A DNA stretch of 64,000 bases from Nocardia sp. NBC_01329 (GCF_035956715.1 NZ_CP108381.1:6356001-6420000), one strand, 5' to 3'; counted from the first letter of the stretch, positions 20,901 to 35,900 are shown. The notes: generated by a model not told the origin, from the sequence alone. A program made the numbers and translations.

Positions 20901-23900
20901 TTGGCTGTGGGTGCGCGTTTGGTGGTGGCGACGGCGGATGGTCATCGTGATCCTGGGTATTTGGCGGGGGTGATTGCTGAGCAGCGGGTGACGGTGACTG
21001 ATTTCGTGCCGTCGATGTTGACGGTGTTCGCGGCGAATGTTGTGGCGGGTTCGGTTCCGTCTTTGAGGCATGTGTTCGTGATCGGTGAGGCGTTGCCGTT
21101 GGAGACGGTGTCGGCGATGCGTGCGGTTTCTGGTGCTGTGGTGCATAACCTTTATGGTCCGACCGAGGCTGCGGTGTCGGTGACGTATTGGGAGGCGTCG
21201 GGTGAGGAGGTCGGGAGTGTGCCGATCGGTGTGCCGCAGTGGAATTCTCGGGTGTATGTGTTGGATTCTCGGTTGCGTCCGGTGCCCGAGGGTGTGACGG
21301 GTGAGTTGTATTTGGCGGGTGGTCAGTTGGCGCGTGGGTATGTGACGCGTCCGGATTTGAGTGCGGATCGTTTTGTGGCGAGTCCGTTCGATGCGGGTTC
21401 GCGGATGTATCGCACGGGTGATCTGGTGCGGTGGACGCGGGTCGATGAGCGGCCGGTGTTGGAGTATTTGGGTCGTACTGATTTCCAGGTGAAGTTCCGT
21501 GGTCAGCGGATCGAGTTGGGTGAGATCGAGTCGGCGTTTTTGGCGCAGCCGTTGGTGAGTCAGGCTGTGGTGGCGGTTGTGGGTTCGCAGTTGGGTGAGC
21601 AGCTGGTCGCCTACGTCGTTCCGGCTCCGGGGCAGCAGATCGTTCAGGCCTCTGTGCTGGAGTCGGTGCGTGGGGTGCTGCCGGTTTATATGGTTCCGGC
21701 GGCTGTGGTGGAGCTGGACGCGTTCCCGTTGAATACTTCGGGGAAGTTGGATCGGAAGGCGTTGCCGGAGCCGGTGTTCCAGGCGCGGGAGTTCCGGGCG
21801 GCGTCGACGCCGATCGAGGAGATCGTGGCCGGCGTCTTCGCCGATGTTCTGGGTGTGCAGCGGGTCGGTGTGGATGATGATTTCTTCGCGTTGGGTGGTA
21901 ATTCGCTGATCGCGACTCAGGTCGCTGCTCGGTTGGGTGCGGCGTTGGATACCCAGGTTCCGGTGCGGGTGTTGTTCGAGGCTTCGACCGTGGCGGGGTT
22001 GGCCGCGCAGGTTCAGGAACATGTGGGCGTAGGCGGTCGTGCGGCGCTGGTGGCGCAGCCGCGTCCGGAGCAGGTGCCGTTGTCGCTGGCTCAGCAGCGG
22101 ATGTGGTTCCTCAACCGGTTCGACCACGCCTCGGCGGCGTACAACATTCCGTTCGCCATCCGGCTGACCGGCGATCTCGAGGTGGACGCGCTGCGCGCCG
22201 CCATCGCCGATGTCGTCGCCCGGCACGAGGTCTTGCGCACCGTTTACCCCGAAGTGGACGGGATCGGCCACCAGCAGGTACTGCCCGCCGACGAAGTGGT
22301 CTTCGACCTCACCCCCGAACCGGTCGCCGCGGCGGAATTGCCCACCCGGATTCTGGAATTGATCGGGGTGTTCTTCGACGTCACCGATACGCCGCCGTTC
22401 CGGACGACCCTGCTGCGGTTGGACGAGAACACCTATGTTTTCGTTCTCGTCGCGCATCACATCAGCGCTGACGGTTTCTCGCCGCGACCACTGCTGCGCG
22501 ATCTCGTCGTCGCCTACAGCGAGCGCAGTCGCGGTGTGGCGCCCGGCTGGGCACCATTGCCGGTGCAGTACGCCGATTACACGCTCTGGCAGCGTGCGGT
22601 GCTCGGCTCGGAGGACGATCCGGAATCGGTCGCCGCCCAGCAGGTCGCCTACTGGGTCGACACGTTGCGGGATCTGCCCGATCAGCTGGAACTCCCGACC
22701 GATCGGCCGCGTCCGGAGATCGCCTCCTATTCTGGTGCCGTCCACGATTTCGCCGTGGACCCGGCGCTGCGGGCCGAACTCGAGAATCTGTCCCGCGCGC
22801 AGGGCACCACGCTGTTCATGCTGGTGCACGCCGCGCTGGCGGCCTGGTCGAGCAGGATGGCCGCCCGCAGCGATATCGCGATCGGCACTCCGATCGCAGG
22901 CCGTGGTGAGCAGGCGCTCGACGATCTGGTCGGGATGTTCGTGAACACCCTTGTCCTGCGCACCGAAGTGTCCCCGGCAATGCCGTTCACCGAACTGCTG
23001 GCGCAGGTACGGCGGACCGACCTGGCGGCCTTCAGCCATGCCGATATCCCGTTCGAGCGGCTGGTCGACATTCTGAATCCGCGCCGCTCGCAGGCACATC
23101 ACCCGCTGTTCCAGGTGGCGCTGTCCTTCGAAGCGGCGTCGGCGGCCGATACCCGGGCCGTGGCGCTGCCGGGCCTGGAGCTCGAGGTCGTCGAATTCGA
23201 TCCCGGACATGCGAAATTCGATCTGCAGCTGACGGTCGGCACGGACAGTGCCACCGACGGCAGCCTGCTCATGCAGTGGGCGTATGCCACCGACCTGTTC
23301 GATCCGGAGACGGTGGCCGGCTTCGCCGAGCGACTGGTTCGGATCCTGCGTGCGATCGCCCGGGATCCGGGTGTCGCGGTCGGCGATATCGATCTGCTCG
23401 GTGAATCCGAGCGCACCGATGTAGTGCGGCGCTGGACGGGTACCGGCGCCGACGCGGCCGCGGGTGTGTTCAGCGTCGACGGACAGGCGGTCGATCGGCC
23501 CGAGAGCGCCACCCTGGCAAGCCTGTTCGAGGTGGCGGCCCGCGAGCATCCACAGCGGACCGCGGTGAAGTTCGGCGACGATCGGCTCAGCTACGCCGAG
23601 TTGGATCGCCGGGCGAATGTGCTGGCCCGGCGGTTGATCGCCGAAGGCGCCGGGCCCGAGAGTCTGGTCGCGGTTCTGCTGCCGCGTTCGCTGGATCTGG
23701 TGGTCGCGTTGCTCGCGGTGATCAAATCGGGCGCCGGCTATGTACCGGTGGATCCGGATTCGCCGGCCGAACGCCTCGCGTATGTGCTCGGTGACGCCGA
23801 TCCGGCGACCGTGGTGCTCGACTCCACTGTGCCGGTGCGACTTCCCGCCGGTATCTCGTGGGTCGCGGTGGACGGTTACGCGGTGGAAGCCGGCGATATC

Positions 23901-26900
23901 GAGGACGCCGACGACGGTCCGATCACCGACGCCGATCGGCTCGCGCCGCTGCGGCCGGACAACACCGCCTACGTTATCTACACCTCCGGTTCCACCGGCC
24001 GCCCCAAGGGCGTCGCGGTGCCTCATCGGAACGTGGTGCGGTTGTTCGCCAATACCGAACGCGAATTCGGTTTCGGCGCCGACGATGTGTGGACACTGTT
24101 CCACTCCTATGCCTTCGATTTCTCGGTGTGGGAGCTGTGGGGACCGCTGCTGTTCGGCGGCACCCTCGTGGTCGTCGACTACTACGTCTCGCGTTCGCCG
24201 CAGCAATTCCTGGAACTGCTGCGCGCCGAACGGGTCACGGTGTTGAACCAGACTCCGTCGGCGTTCTATCAGCTGGCCGAGGCCGATCGCATCGCGGCCG
24301 ACGACCGTCCGCTGGCGCTGCGCTATGTGGTGTTCGGCGGTGAGGCACTGGAATTGCGCCGGCTCGCCGACTGGGTCGAACGGCACGGTGACGGTACGGC
24401 CGGACGTACCCAGGTGGTCGACGGCCGGGAAACCGCCTCGCCGCTGCTGGTGAACATGTACGGCATCACCGAGACCACGGTGCATGTGTCCTACCGCGCC
24501 CTCGACGCGGCCACGATCGCCGGTGCGGCCGGCAGCGTGGTGGGCCGCGCGCTGGCCGGCCTGAAAACCTATGTGCTGGACAATCGGTTGCGGCCGGTGC
24601 CCGTGGGTGTCGCGGGTGAACTGTACGTCTCCGGTGTGCAACTGTCGCGCGGTTACCGGGGCCGCCCGGATCTGACGGCGGCACGTTTCGTCGCCGACCC
24701 GCTGGGCGAACCCGGCGCCCGTCTGTACCGTTCCGGCGACCTCGCCCGCTGGAACCGCTCCGGCGAACTCGAGTATCTGGGCCGCGCCGACGACCAGGTC
24801 AAGGTGCGCGGATTCCGGATCGAGCTCGGTGAGATAGAAGCCGCGGTGCTCGCGCAGCCGGGTGTCGCGCAGGCCGCTGTGATCGTCCGTGAGGACAAGC
24901 CGGGCGATCACCGGATCGTCGGCTATGTGGTCCCGGAGACCGGAGCCGAAACCGATCCGGACGCCGTCCGTGAGGGCGCGGCACAGCGGCTGCCGTCCTA
25001 TATGGTTCCGTCGGCGCTGGTGGTGCTGGACCGGATCCCGTTGACCATCAACGGAAAACTGGATCGGCGGGCGCTGCCGGCGCCTGTGCTCGAATCAGGG
25101 GGGGCGCGGGCTGCCTCGACACCGATCGAGGAGATCGTGGCCGGGGTGTTCGCCGAGCTGCTCGGCGCCGAACGGGTCGGCGCCGATGACGATTTCTTCG
25201 CGCTCGGTGGTAATTCGCTGATCGCGACCCAGGTCGCCGCCCGGATCGGCGCCGCGCTCGACACTCAGGTTCCGGTGCGGATGCTGTTCGAGGATTCCAC
25301 CGTGGCCGCCCTGGCAGCCCGGGTGGAGCAGCAGGCCGGCGCCGGTGGGCGTCCGGTGCTCGCGCCCCGCCCCCGGCCGGAGCGTCCACCGCTGTCGCAG
25401 GCACAGCAGCGCCTATGGTTCCTCAACCGCTTCGAACCGGAATCGCCGGTCGACAACATCCCGGTGGTCCTCCGGCTGCGCGGCGCACTCGATGTGCCGG
25501 CGATGATCGAGGCGGTCGGCGATGTGATCGCTCGGCACGAATCGCTGCGCACCGTCTACCCGTCGTACGACGGTGTCGGCTACCAGCAGGTGTTGCCGCC
25601 GGCCGAGGTGGTTCCGGATGTGGAGACAGTCGAAGTCTCCGCGGGCGCCGGAACTGTGAACGAGCTCGGTGGGGAGCTGCTCGCGTCGATTCTCGAGTTC
25701 GTCTGCCTCGGGTTCGATCTCACGGTCGAGCCGCCCGTGCGGATGCGGGTCTATCGCCTGGCCGCCGACGACCATGTGCTGGTCGGAGTGGTGCACCATA
25801 TCGCGGCCGACGGTTTCTCGATGCATCCGCTGAGCCGTGACCTGATGATCGCCTATGCGGCGCGGACCGCCGGTCAGGCTCCGGACTGGACGCCGATGCC
25901 GGTCCAGTACATCGACTATGCGATCTGGCAGCGCGAACTCCTCGGTTCCGAGGACGATCCGGCGTCGCTGGCCGCCCGCCAGCTCGACTTCTGGCGCGCG
26001 GAGCTCGACGGGCTACCCGACGAACTCCGATTGTCCACGCGCACTCGTCCCGCGGTGGCCAGTGAACAGTCGGCGACGCACCGGTTCGTCGTGCCCGGCG
26101 AACTGATCGATCCGCTCGACGAGCTGGCCAAAGCACAGGGCACTACCCTGTTCATGCTGTTGCACAGCAGTTTCGCCGCCTTGCTCGCCCGGCTCAGCGG
26201 AACCACCGATATCGCGGTCGGTATTCCGATCGCCGGACGCGGTGAACGCGTGCTCGACGATATGGTCGGCATGTTCGTCAACACCCTGGTGCTGCGCACT
26301 CAGGTCGATGTGGGCGTACCGTTCACCGAGCTGCTCGCGCAGGTGCGCGATCGCGACCTGCACGCGTTCGCGCATGCCGATGTGCCGTTCGAACGGCTGG
26401 TCGAGGTGCTGAACCCGGTGCGGTCGCAGTCGCGGCAGCCGCTGTTCCAGGTGATGCTGGCATTCCAGAATCTCGGTGATTCGAGCCTGGAACTGCCGGG
26501 TCTGACCATGACCGACCTGAACGTGGAAGCGCCGACCACGAAGTACGATTTGGTGCTCACGCTGAGCAACGCGCCTGCCGATGGATCGGGTATGGGCGCC
26601 GCGATCGTCTACGCCACAGATCTCTTCGATGAATCGTTCACGGCCGAATTCGGCCGGCGTTTCGTGCGGATCCTGCGTGCTGTGGTCGCTGAGCCGGAGG
26701 TCCCGGTCGGCGATATCGAGATCATGGATTCCGTCGAGCGATCGCTGGTACTGGATCGGTGGAATGCCACGGAGTTCCCCGTGGAGACGACACTCACCGA
26801 GACCCCGGGCAACACCATCATGACGCTGGTGTCGTTGTTCGAGGCGCAGGTCGCCCGGACCCCCGAGGCGGTGGCGCTCACGTTCGAGGGCACCAGTCTG

Positions 26901-29900
26901 TCCTACGGCGAGTTCGCGAGCCGGGTACACCGACTGGCGCGCCGGCTGCGCGATGCCGGAGTGGGCCCGGAGTCCCGTGTGGCGCTCGGAATGCGCCGAT
27001 CCTTCGATCTTCTCACCGGTCTCTACGCGGTGGTGGCGGCGGGCGGCGCATATGTGCCCTTGGACCCGGACCAGCCTCTCGACCGCCTCGAGTACATCGT
27101 CGATGCTGCGCGGCCGGTCTGTGTACTCACCTCCGGGGAAGATCTCGACCCGGGGATCGAGCATCAGGTGCGCATCGACCACCTGGACCTTTCCGATTTC
27201 GCGGACACCCCGCTCACCGATGCCGATCGGAACCGGCCACTACGCCCGGACAACACCGCGTACGTGATCTTCACATCGGGATCGACCGGCCGGCCGAAGG
27301 GTGTCGCGGTATCGCATCGGGCAGTGGTCAATTACCTGGTGAACGCACATGCGCGGCACGGTGTCGGTGCCGACGATGTGCTGCTGCAGCGGACCCTGGC
27401 GACCTTCGACCCGTCCGTGGTGGAGTTCTTCCTGCCGCTGCAGGTGGGTGCTCGCCTGGTCATCGCACGTTCGGAAGGTCATCGTGACGCGGTCTATCTC
27501 ACCCGGCTGATCGCCGACGAGGGCGTCACCATGGCGCAGTTCGTGCCGTCGATGCTGTCGGTGTTCCTCACCGAGTCCGAGCCCGGAGCCTGGGCCGGAC
27601 TGCGCGATATCGTCGTCGGCGGGGAAATGCTGTCCGGTGATATCGCACAGCGGTTGCGGGAACGCACCGGCGCGCGCCTGCACAACAAGTACGGTCCGAC
27701 CGAGACCACGATCGACGTCACCAATTACGAGGTGACCGATGTCGAGTCCGGCGCGGTGCCCATCGGTGTTCCCGGCTTCAATACGCAGACCTATGTGCTC
27801 GACGACCGGGTGCGGCCGGTTCCGGTGGGTGTTCCGGGTGAGCTCTACATCGGTGGTGCGCAATTGGCGCACGGCTATCTGGGCCGCCCCGATCTGACCA
27901 CCACGCGTTTCGTCGCGAACCCGTTGCGCGCGGGGGAACGCATGTACCGCACCGGCGATGTGGTCCGGTGGTCTCCCGACGGGGAGCTGGAGTACCTGGG
28001 CCGCAGCGATTTCCAGGTGAAACTGCACGGTCTGCGGATCGAGCCCGGCGAGATAGAGCACGCGCTCACCGAACTGGCGAGCGTCGCCCAGGCGCTGGTC
28101 GTCATGCGCAGTCACGCGCGGACCGGTGACCATCTGGTGGCGTACGTGGTGCCGGCTACCGGCGACGAGATCGACACCGACGAGTTGCGCGCCGAGCTGC
28201 GTGGCCGGCTGCCGTCGTACATGGTGCCGTCGGCGTTCGTGGTGCTGGCGGCGTTCCCGCTGAACGCCTCGGGCAAGCTGGACCAGAAAGCATTGCCGGA
28301 GCCGGTGTTCGAGGCCCGGGTGTTCCGCGCGGCGTCCACGCCGATCGAGGAGATCGTGGCGAATACGTTCGCCGACGTCCTCGGGGTGGAGCAGGTCGGC
28401 GCGGACGACGATTTCTTCGAGCTCGGTGGTAATTCACTGGTCGCGACCCAGGTCGCGGCGCGGCTCAGCGCCGCGCTGGGTGCGAGTGTGCCGGTGCGCG
28501 CCCTGTTCGAGGCGCCGACGGTCGCGGCGCTGGCCGTGCGGGCCGAACAGGCTGGGGAGAGTGCACGCCCGGCGCTGGTAGCGGGTCCGCGGCCGGCGCG
28601 GGTGCCGCTGTCGTTCGCGCAGCAGCGTATGTGGTTCCTCAACCAGTACGACACCTCGTCGGTGGCCTACAACCTGCCGATGGCGATCCGGCTCTCCGGT
28701 GACCTCGATGTGGCGGCCCTGCGTGCGGCCGTGGCCGATGTGGTGTGGCGCCATGAGTCGCTGCGCACCCGTTTCCCGGAGGTCGACGGTGCCCCGGCGC
28801 AGGTGATCGTGCCCGCCGGGCAGGTAGAGCTGGATCTGGAGCCGGTCGCGGTCGCCGCGGCCGAGGTGGTGGCGGCGGTCACCGAGTTCGTGGCCACCGG
28901 TTTCGATGTGGCCGCCGCGGTGCCGCTGCGGATGCGGCTGTTCGAAGCCGCACCGGACGCGCATGTGCTGGTTGTGGTTGTGCACCATATCGCCGCGGAC
29001 GGTTTCTCGATGGCGCCGCTGGCCCGGGATGTGATGACCGCGTACGCGGCGCGCGCTCAGCGGAGTGTGCCGAGCTGGGAACCGCTGGCGGTGCAGTACG
29101 CCGACTTCACGCTGTGGCAGCGGCAGGTGCTCGGTGCCGAGGACGATCCGGATTCGCCGATGGCGCGGCAGATCGCGTTCTGGCAGCGCACCCTCGCGGA
29201 TCTGCCCGACGAGCTGGCGTTGCCGACCGACCGGCCGCGTCCCGCGGTGGCCTCGCTGCGCGGCGCGACGGTGCACAGTGAGCTGCCGGCCGAGCTGACC
29301 CGCACCCTGGACGAGCTGGCCCGCGGGCGCGGTGCCTCGATGTTCATGGTGCTGCACGCGGCGCTGGCCGCGCTGCTGGCACGGATGTCCGGTAGCGACG
29401 ATATCGCCGTCGGTACGCCGATCGCGGGTCGTGGTGAGCAGGCGCTCGACGATCTGGTCGGCATGTTCGTCAACACCCTCGTACTGCGGACATCCGTCCG
29501 TTCGGGCGAAACCTTCACCGCACTACTGGATCGTGCCAAACAGGCCGACCTGGATGCGTTCGGCCACGCCGATGTGCCGTTCGAGCGACTGGTGGATCTG
29601 CTGGCGCCGGAGCGGTCGCAGGCGCGTAATCCGCTCTTCCAGGTCGCGCTGTCGCTGCAGAACGCCCAGCAGGCGGTGCTGGATCTGGCGGGTCTCGAAG
29701 TGTCCGGACTGGAGCTCGCGGAAGACGTCGCCCGATTCGATCTGCAGTTCACATTGGGCGAGAACGCCTCGGGCGGGATGGATCTGGCGCTGAACTACGC
29801 GACAGAACTGTTCGACGAAACCACCGCGAAGGTCCTCCTCACCCGGTGGCAGCGGTTGCTCGACGCGGTCGCCGCCGACCCGGACGTGGTGCTGGGTGCG

Positions 29901-32900
29901 GTCGAGATCCTGGACGAAAGTGAACGTGCGGCGGCGCTGACCCGCACCGGCGGCCCGGCGGTACCGGCCCGCACGTTGCCGGAGTTGCTGGCCGCGGCGG
30001 TGGCGGTGGATCCGTCGGCGCCGGCTCTGGTGTTCGCCGGTGAGCGGTGGACGTACGGGCAGGCAGACGAGCACTCGAACCGGTTGGCGCGGGAGCTGAT
30101 CGCTGCCGGGCTGGGGGCCGAGGATCTGGTGGCGATCGCGGTGCCGCGGTCGGCGGATTCGGTGCTGGCCGAGTGGGCGGTGACGAAGTCGGGTGCGGCG
30201 TTCGTCCCGATCGACCCGACCTATCCGGCCGAGCGAATCGCCCATATGCTCGCCGATTCGGGTGTGCGGATGGGCGTGACGGTGTCGCGGGTGCGGGCGG
30301 ATCTGCCCGGCACGGTGGACTGGCTGGTGCTCGACGAGCTGGTGCTCGACGAGCATTCGGCCGAACCGGTGACCGACGCGGACCGGGTGCGGCCGCTGAC
30401 GCCGGCGAATATCGCCTACATCATCTACACCTCCGGTTCCACCGGTGTGCCCAAGGGCGTGGTGGTTCCGCATGCCGGTCTGGCGAATTTCAGCGCCGAA
30501 CAGGTGCATCGGTACCGGATGGACTCCGATACCCGGACCCTGCACTTCTCCTCGCCGAGCTTCGACGCCTCCATCATGGAGCTGCTGCTGGCGATCGGAT
30601 CGGGTGGCGCGCTGGTGGTGGTGCCCCCGGGTACCTACGGTGGTGCCGAGCTCTACGGTCTGATCCGGGACGAACAGGTGACCCATCTGTTCATCACCCC
30701 GGCGGCGCTGGCCACCTTCGATCCGACCGGCTTGGACAGTTTGCGGGTGTTGGCGGTCGGTGGTGAGGCGTATTCGCCCGAGCTGCTGGCGAAGTGGGCG
30801 GTTCCGCTGGGTGGCCCGGACGGCCCGGTCCGTGCATTCCACAATGTTTACGGCCCCACCGAAACCACCATCGTGGTCAATATCGGTGAATCGCTGGTGG
30901 CTGGCGAGGCACTCACCATCGGCGGGCCGAACCGCGGTATCCGTTCGCTGGTGCTCGACGACCGGCTGCAGCCGGTACCCGACGGTGTGGCGGGCGAACT
31001 CTATGTGTCCGGTACCCAGGTGACCCGCGGTTATCACGACCGCCCCGGCCTCACCGCCGACCGGTTCGTAGCCGACCCCTATGCGTCGGGCGAACGTATG
31101 TACCGCACCGGTGACGTGGTGCGCTGGGCCTCCCGCGAACTCATCTCCGGTGAAATCGAATACCGGCTCGAATATGTGGGTCGGTCCGATTTCCAGGTCA
31201 AGGTCCGCGGTTTCCGCATCGAGCTCGGCGAGATCGACAACGCGCTCACCTCCTACGCCGCCGTCGATTTCGCGGTGACGATCGGGCACGAGAGCGCCGC
31301 GGGCGCGGTCTCGCTGGTGTCGTATGTCGTCGCCGCGACCGGTTATTCGGTCGATGTCGCGGCACTCACCGCGTACGTCGAGGATCGGCTGCCCGGTTAC
31401 ATGGTGCCGTCGGCCATCATGGTGCTGGACTCGATCCCGCTGACCCCGGTCGGCAAGCTGGATCGTAAGGCGTTGCCGGAGCCGGTGTTCGAGACCCGCG
31501 AGTTCCGGGCCCCGGCCACTCCGATCGAGGAGATCGTGGCCGGCGTGTTCGCCGATGTCCTCGGTGTGGACCGGGTCGGCGCGGACGACGACTTCTTCGC
31601 GCTCGGTGGTAACTCGCTGATCGCGACCCAGGTCGTGGCGCGCCTGGGCGCAGCACTCGATACCCAGGTGCCGGTGCGGGTGCTGTTCGAAGCCTCCACC
31701 GTGACCGCCGTCGCTGCCCGGATCCAGGAGCAGGCCGGTTCGGGGGGGCGTGCGGAACTGGTGCCGCAGCCGCGGTCGCGGCAGGTGCTGTCCTCGGGTG
31801 AGGCCGTGCAGGCGGCGCCGCTGTCGCTGGCGCAGCAGCGGATGTGGTTCTTGAACCGCTTCGACGAGAATTCGGCGGCTTATCACATTCCGATGGCGAT
31901 CCGGTTGTCCGGTGCACTGGATGTGGATGCGTTGCGGGTCGCGATCTCCGATGTGGTGGCGCGGCACGAGGTGCTGCGGACGGTGTATCCGGAGACGGAA
32001 TCCGGTCCGGTGCAGGTGGTGCTCTCGGCCGGGGATGCCGTACCGCAGTTGGATATTCGCTCGGTCGCTGCCGCCGACGTGGTCGCGGCCGTTTCGGAAC
32101 TCGCCGCGACCGGATTCGATGTGACCGCGGAGGTGCCGTTGCGGGTCACGCTGCTGCGGATCGATGATGCGGCAGACGAATTCGTGCTGGCGATGGTCGT
32201 ACACCACATCTCCGGTGACGGTTCGTCGATGGTGCCGTTGACCCGGGACATCATGACCTCGTATGCCGCGCGGGCCGCCGGTGTGGAACCGGGTTGGGCG
32301 CCGTTGGCGGTGCAGTACGCCGACTACAGCATCTGGCAACGTGAGTTGCTGGGTGCGGAGTCCGATCCGCTGTCGCTGGCGGCCGCGCAGATCGGGTATT
32401 GGCGGTCGGCGCTGGCAGGTGTGCCGGATCAGCTGGATCTGCCGGCGGATCGGCCGCGTCCGGCGGTACAGTCCTACGCCGGTGGCCGGGCGGCGGTCGA
32501 AATCGACGCCGAGACCCATGCCGGTTTGGTGCGGTTGGCGCAGCAGCAGGGCGCCACCTTGTTCATGGTGGTGCATTCGGCATTCGCGGTGCTGCTGTCG
32601 CGGCTGTCGGGCGTCGATGACATCACGGTGGGTACACCGGTGGCGGGTCGTGGTGAGCAGGCGCTCGACGATCTGATCGGTATGTTCGTCAACACGCTGG
32701 TCTTCCGGTCGCAGCTGGATCGGGGCGAGTCGTTCGCGGATCTGCTGGCGCGGCAGCGCGAGGTGGATATCGCGGCGTTCGCGCACGCGGATGTGCCGTT
32801 CGAGCGGCTGGTGGAGGTGCTGAACCCGGTTCGTTCGACCGCGCGGCATCCGCTGTTCCAGGTGGGCTTCTCGTTCCAGAACCTGGCGCAGACCGAGTTG

Positions 32901-35900
32901 CGGTTGCCCGATCTGACGGTGTCGGGTGTGGACTTCGATACCGCGATCTCGCAGTTCGATCTGCACTTGATCGTCGGTGACAAATACGATCCGTCGGGCG
33001 CCCCCGAAGGCGTGGCCGGTTACCTGACCTATGCCACCGCGCTCTTCGACCAGCCGACCGTGGACGGTTTCGCGGGTCGGTTCGTGCGGTTGCTGCGCGC
33101 GATCGTGGCGGATCCGTCGGTGCCGGTGGGTGATCTGGAGATCCTGGCGCCCGCCGAGCGGGCGGTGCTGGCGGAGCGGAATTCGACTGTCCGGGAGCTG
33201 GATTCGGCTGCGACGCTGGTATCACTGTTGGACGCCTCGGTCGCGGCGAACGGTTCTGCGGTGGCGTTGGTGGGTGCCGACGGTACGCAGGTGACCTATG
33301 CCCAGTTGGGTGCGCGGGTCAATCGTCTGGCGCGGTATCTGATCGGTCGTGGGGTCGGCCCGGAGGATCGGGTCGCGTTGGCGATTCGCCGGTCGGTGGA
33401 TCTGGTTGTCGCGATGTACGCGGTGTCGGTGGCAGGCGGTGTGTATGTGCCTGTCGATCCCGATCAAGCCGCCGAACGCAGCGAGTACATCCTGGCCACC
33501 GCGGGACCGGTCTGTGTGCTGACGAATTCCGAAACCGGATTCGGTGTCGGTGCGGGGCCGGATACGCCGGTTGTGGTGCTCGACGATCTGGACCTCGATG
33601 CCTTCGACGGCTCGCCGGTGTCGGATGGCGAGCGGGTCGCCTCGTTGCGTTCCTCGAATACGGCGTATGTGATTTTCACGTCCGGGTCGACGGGTCGCCC
33701 GAAGGGTGTGGCGGTGCCGCATGTGGCGGTGGTGAACCAGTTGCGGTATCTGATCAGTGAATTCGGGTTGGATGGCACGGATGCGGTTCTGTTGAAGACT
33801 GCGGCGACGTTCGATTTGTCGGTGTGGGAGTTCTGGGCTGCGGTGGTTTGTGGTGGTCGGTTGGTGATCGCGTCGCCGGAGGGGCATCGGGATCCGGTGT
33901 ATTTGAGTGGTTTGATGCGTGGTGAGGGTGTGACGACGTTGACGGTGGTGCCGTCGATGTTGGATGCGTTGTTGGGTGTGGATGGGGGTGTGTCCGGGTC
34001 TTTGCGGCGGGTGTTGGCGATCGGTGAGGCTTTGCCGGTGGTGACGGCGGGGCGGGTGTTGTCGGAGTATCCGGGTGTTGGGTTGTTCAATTTGTATGGT
34101 CCGACCGAGGCTGCGGTGTCGGTGACGACTCATCGGGTGACTTCGGTGGATGTGGTGTCGGTGCCGATCGGTGTGCCGCAGTGGAATTCGCGTGTGTATG
34201 TGTTGGATGGTCGTTTGCGGCCGGTGCCTGATGGTGTGTCGGGTGAGTTGTATTTGGCGGGTGTTCAGTTGGCGGTGGGGTATTTCGGTCGTGCGGAGTT
34301 GAGTGCGGAGCGGTTTGTGGCGGATCCGTTTGTGCCGGGTGTGCGGATGTATCGCACGGGTGACTTGGTGCGCTGGAACTCCGTGGGGGAGCTGGAGTAT
34401 CTGGGTCGTTCCGATTTCCAGGTGAAGATTCGTGGGTTCCGGATCGAGTTGGGTGAGATCGAGGCGGCGTTGTTGGTGTTGCCGGAGGTTGCGCGGGCTG
34501 TGGTGTTGGCGGTGTCGGATCCGCGGACCGGTGACCGGTTGGTCGGCTACGTTGTTCCGGCTGTGGGTGCTGGTTTGGATCTGGTTCGTATCCAGTCCGA
34601 GTTGGGGCAGCGGTTGCCGTCGTATATGGTGCCGTCGGCGTTCGTGGAGCTCGATGCGTTGCCGTTGACCGTGAACGGGAAACTCGATCGTAAGGCGTTG
34701 CCGGAGCCGGTGTTCGAGGCGCGGGAGTTCCGGGCGGCGTCGACTCCGATCGAGGAGATCGTGGCGAATACGTTCGCGGAGGTCCTCGGTGCGGACCGGG
34801 TCGGTGCGGATGATGATTTCTTCGCGCTGGGTGGTAACTCGCTGATCGCGACCCAGGTCGCTGCTCGGTTGGGTAAGGCGCTGGATACATCGGTGCCGGT
34901 GCGGGCGTTGTTCGAGGCGTCCACGGTGGCCGGTTTGGCGGTGCGGGTCGAACAGCATGCGGGCTCGGGTGGGCGTGCGGCGCTGGTGCCGCAGCCGCGT
35001 CCGGATCGGGTGCCGTTGTCGTTGGCGCAGCAACGGATGTGGTTCCTCAACCGCTTCGATCAGCAATCCGCCGCCTACAGCATCCCCCTGGCCATCCGGT
35101 TGACCGGCGCGCTGGATGTGCTCGCACTGCGGGCCGCGATCGGTGACCTGGTCGACCGGCACGAAATCTTGCGCACCTACTACCCGGAAACTGAGCAGGG
35201 CCCGGTGCAGGTGATCCTCCCGGCCGGCGGCGCGGCACCGGAACTCCTCGTGCGGTCGGTCGCCGCCGGGGATCTGGAATCCGCTGTGCTCGACCTCGTG
35301 TCCACCTCTTTCGACGTGACCGATGAGGTGCCGTGGCGGGTGGCGCTGTTCGCTGTCGACGGTGCGGCCGACGAGCATGTGCTGGCGATGGTGATGCACC
35401 ATATCGCCGGTGACGGTTCCTCGGTGGCGCCGTTGACGCGGGATCTGATGACCGCGTATGCGGCGCGGGCCGCGGGTGGGGCGCCGGGCTGGGCACCTCT
35501 TCATGTGCAGTACGCGGATTTCGCGTTGTGGCAGCGGGCGTTGCTGGGTGACGAAGCCGATCCGGAGTCGCTGGCCGCGAGTCAGGTCTCCTATTGGCAG
35601 TCGCGGCTGGCCGGTATTGCGGATCAGCTGGACCTGCCCGCGGACCGTCCGCGGCCTGCGGTGCAGTCCTTCGCCGGTGGCCGGGTGGAGATCGGTATCG
35701 ATGCCGAGATCCATGCGGGGTTGCAGCGGTTGGCGCAACAGCAGGGCGCGACCCTGTTCATGGTGGTGCATTCGGCACTGGCCGTGCTGCTGGCCCGGCT
35801 CTCCGGCACCGACGACATCACCATCGGTACGCCGGTGGCGGGTCGTGGTGAGCAGGCGTTGGACGATCTGATCGGTATGTTCGTGAACACTCTGGTGTTC

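Noticed and set aside
16701-24911. Open reading frame of over 2,700 codons on the minus strand, and similar ones at 33222-38621 and 50379-56759
   Set aside because: These lie antisense to the NRPS in the frame kept open by its codon bias. The translations are His/Arg/Gln-rich repeats that mirror the NRPS repeats and have no domain content.
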